Shown: piece after piece, positions 5,202 through 7,140 of the stretch
Layout: every line of letters begins with the position of its first letter
Position numbering within the stretch: position 1 is the first letter of the stretch
From: JAGQTE01 sp964648005
GTDB lineage: Bacteria > Actinomycetota > Acidimicrobiia > Acidimicrobiales > Acidimicrobilacustridaceae
Direction of reading: 5' to 3'
NCBI GenBank assembly: GCA_964648005.1
Contig: CAZYKR010000230.1
Location: forward strand, 1-7,140
DNA length: 7,140 nt
Position numbers and translations under genes: made by a program
The notes under the pieces: generated by a model
Databases searched by the model: none
What the model saw: the letters and a program-made list of their open reading frames with translations, nothing else
Told to the model about the DNA's origin: nothing

Positions 5202-7140
5202 CGCTCGCCTTGTTCTGCTCGTCGGCGGCCTTCTGCTCGGCCAACCGGGCGTCGAGGTCCTCCTTGGACTCGATGCCCATGAGGTCGTACAGCTGCGGGA
5301 GCATCCAGTTCCAGATGGCCTTGGCGCCTTCGGGCGTCGGGTGGATGCCGTCGGGGCTCATCAGCTCGCCGTCGATGCGCGCCCGGTAGGACTCGCCGTC
5401 GCACAGCAGGCCGTTGAGATCCATGACGCTCGTGGTGGCGGCGTTCTCGGCCGCCTTCTGGCGGATGACCTCGTTCATGGCCTGGACGCGGTGGTCCTGA
5501 GCCACCTCTTCGTTCGTGTGCTGGGGCGTGTCCGCCTCGAGGTCGATGCAGGGCATGGTCAGCAGCACGACCTTGCCGCCGCGCGACGACAGGATGTCGA
5601 TGCCGCGCTGGATGGTCTCACCCTCGTACGCCGCCCACTCGGGGGTGCCCACCATCAGGTCGACGTACTCGCCGTTGTCGTCCTTGATGCGCCGGTCGTA
5701 GAGGTCCCAACCCCACGCCAGCATGAAGCTGACCGCCGGGTTCACCCGGTCGACTTGGCGCTGCCACAGGTCCGGCCACTGCAGGCACGTCTCCTTGCGC
5801 TCGCTGAGCCGACCGTTGAGGTACGAGTCCCCGGCGGTGAGGCCACAGCCGAGCGTGGTCGCCGGGTACAGCACGATGCCGGCATCGGCGTCGGCCTTGG
5901 CGGCGTTGAGGTGCAGCACCAGGGTGTGGGGCATCGAGTCGCCGGCCATGACGACCGGGATCCGGCCGTCGGGCGTCGTCGGCAGGGCGATCGCCTCCTC
6001 ACCGGACTGGGCCCGCGAGGTCGTGACCGTCAAGAAGCTGCCGAGCACGACGACGCATGCCACGACCATCGCCAGGCGCTGGCGCCCGTTGGGCAGGCCT
6101 TTGATGCGGATCTTGTTCTCGTAGAAGCGGTAGGAGAGGTAGGCGACGATGAAGGCCAGGCCGATCTTGAGGGCCACCATCGCCCAGCCCTCGAGCTCGA
6201 GGACCGTCTGGTTGTCGAGCCAGACGAAGATCGGCCAGTGCAGCACGTAGACCGAGTACGACAGCACGCCGATCCAGACCAACGGCTTCCACGCCAGAGC
6301 CCGGCCCACCAGCGTGCGCTTGGGCGACAGCATCGCCAGGATCGCCACGGCCGTGAGCAGGTCGGCGACGAAGAAGGCGCCGTAGTAGATCCACGTGAGG
6401 CCATGGCCGGTGATGCCGAAGAACATCAGCAGCAGCCCGCCCACACCGATGAAGGCCATGATCTCGTACGTGCGCTGCGAGAATTCACGCTTGCCCAACC
6501 GGGCGACGACGAAGGCCATCGCCACACCCACGAGGGAGCCCTGCAGGCGGGTGTCCGTGCCGTAGTACACGCGCGACGGGTCGTTGCCGGCACGGAAGTT
6601 GAAGAACGTCTGCGCCCAGCTGGGCAGCGACGCCGGATCGATGCCGAGCGGCCACAGCCCCTGCGCCATCAGGTCGGACATGCGGGCGAGGAACGCCATC
6701 CACAGGGCCGACAGCACCGCCAGCCCGAACATGAGGTGCGGATACCACTTCTTGTCCGGGCCCCACTTGCGGAACAGGAAGTAAAAGCCCACGGCGACGA
6801 TCAGGTAGAACTGCTCCTCGATCGAGAGCGACCAGGTGTGCCGGAACGGCGACGGGGCCGAGAAGCCCTCGAAGTACGACACCCCCGAGAAGATGAACCA
6901 CCAGTTCGACGAGTAGAGCAGCGTGGCGATGCCGTCGCCGCGCATGCGGTTCATCTCGACTGCGGTCGCCGACCACACGGCGTAGAGGGTGACGATCACG
7001 AACAGCGGCACCAGCGCCGGTCCCAGTCGCCGGAAGCGGCGGTGCCAGAAGCGCTTCAGGTTGATGCCGCCGGTGTTGTGCCGCTCGACGATGAACAGCG
7101 AGGCGATCAGGAAGCCGCTGAGGGCGAAGAACATCTCGAT
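5188..7140 (-). CDS. Membrane O-acyltransferase (acyltransferase-3) fused to SGNH hydrolase-like domain, copy B (5' end cut by right edge)
   Basis: 650 codons are visible and the frame is open through the right edge, so the Met codon at 7134 is internal. By comparison with copy A (its E73-T74 aligns with the E-M near the edge), roughly the first 70 residues are missing, including the first membrane helix with the candidate catalytic His. Counting from that internal Met: KRFWHRRFRRLGP (27-39), HTWSLSIEEQFYL (99-111) and WKPLVWIGVLSYSVYVLHWP (282-301) are acyltransferase-3 landmarks; the last membrane span is about 354-370; the SGNH domain has AGDS (397-400), GWDLYDRR (475-482) and DGIH (595-598). 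Four SGNH cysteines (430, 450, 529, 578) match those of copy A. It ends in a charged tail rich in Lys, Glu, Asp and Ala (about 622-648) that copy A lacks. Expected role: acylation of an exported polymer, with the SGNH part facing outside. It is the most upstream gene visible and overlaps the lipoprotein gene. Its promoter lies outside the window. Confidence 0.93.
   Translation of the reverse strand: MEMFFALSGFLIASLFIVERHNTGGINLKRFWHRRFRRLGPALVPLFVIVTLYAVWSATAVEMNRMRGDGIATLLYSSNWWFIFSGVSYFEGFSAPSPFRHTWSLSIEEQFYLIVAVGFYFLFRKWGPDKKWYPHLMFGLAVLSALWMAFLARMSDLMAQGLWPLGIDPASLPSWAQTFFNFRAGNDPSRVYYGTDTRLQGSLVGVAMAFVVARLGKREFSQRTYEIMAFIGVGGLLLMFFGITGHGLTWIYYGAFFVADLLTAVAILAMLSPKRTLVGRALAWKPLVWIGVLSYSVYVLHWPIFVWLDNQTVLELEGWAMVALKIGLAFIVAYLSYRFYENKIRIKGLPNGRQRLAMVVACVVVLGSFLTVTTSRAQSGEEAIALPTTPDGRIPVVMAGDSMPHTLVLHLNAAKADADAGIVLYPATTLGCGLTAGDSYLNGRLSERKETCLQWPDLWQRQVDRVNPAVSFMLAWGWDLYDRRIKDDNGEYVDLMVGTPEWAAYEGETIQRGIDILSSRGGKVVLLTMPCIDLEADTPQHTNEEVAQDHRVQAMNEVIRQKAAENAATTSVMDLNGLLCDGESYRARIDGELMSPDGIHPTPEGAKAIWNWMLPQLYDLMGIESKEDLDARLAEQKAADEQNKASDDGG
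5208..5211 (-). promoter_or_regulatory. Shine-Dalgarno AAGG of the lipoprotein gene
   Basis: AAGG lies 6 nt before the ATG at 5201, inside the last codons of acyltransferase B. It supports the first of the two consecutive ATG codons as the start. Confidence 0.6.
6887..6910. repeat. Exact direct repeat within acyltransferase copy B (partner at 3962-3985)
   Basis: This is the second copy of the 24-base match described for 3962-3985. Other shared blocks (3611-3630 with 6536-6555, and 4180-4197 with 7105-7122) lie at the same offset of 2925. Confidence 0.85.

Overview
The window is high-GC DNA (roughly two thirds G+C by eye) in which every convincing gene lies on the minus strand; transcription runs from the right edge to the left edge. 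The SecA N-terminus is of actinobacterial type, and the comF–secA neighbourhood matches Actinomycetota. A deep, poorly studied lineage such as Acidimicrobiia is plausible, but that is a guess from general character and was not tested. The many long plus-strand reading frames are mirror images of the real genes, as expected at this base composition.

Right half (2293-7140), a surface-modification cassette: two paralogous membrane acyltransferases of the OafA/YrhL (acyltransferase-3) type, each with a C-terminal extracytoplasmic SGNH/GDSL hydrolase-like domain, flank a small lipoprotein gene. The upstream acyltransferase is cut by the right edge. The three genes overlap by 14 nt and 1 nt (a TGATG junction), so they are almost certainly co-transcribed and translationally coupled. 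The likely job is O-acylation of an exported glycan or other envelope polymer. The substrate cannot be read from the sequence.

Left half (1-2267), a housekeeping block with an unusual insert: comF (phosphoribosyltransferase-like), a 91-residue FlgM-like protein, a response-regulator-like protein with a LuxR-type helix-turn-helix whose receiver domain has lost its phosphorylation residues, then the first 189 codons of secA. In Mycobacterium tuberculosis the equivalent order is comF-like (Rv3242c), ribosome hibernation factor (Rv3241c), secA1 (Rv3240c). Here the slot between comF and secA holds two putative regulators instead.

Intergenic gaps are 25, 18 (or 12), 10 and 49 nt, with no visible factor-independent terminator, so one long transcript through all seven genes is possible. 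The 49-nt gap before secA is the only one roomy enough for a separate signal. There is no gene-free stretch over 300 nt, and I saw no RNA genes, mobile elements or CRISPR arrays. The most noteworthy items are the acyltransferase–lipoprotein–acyltransferase cassette and the FlgM-like/pseudo-receiver pair wedged between comF and secA.
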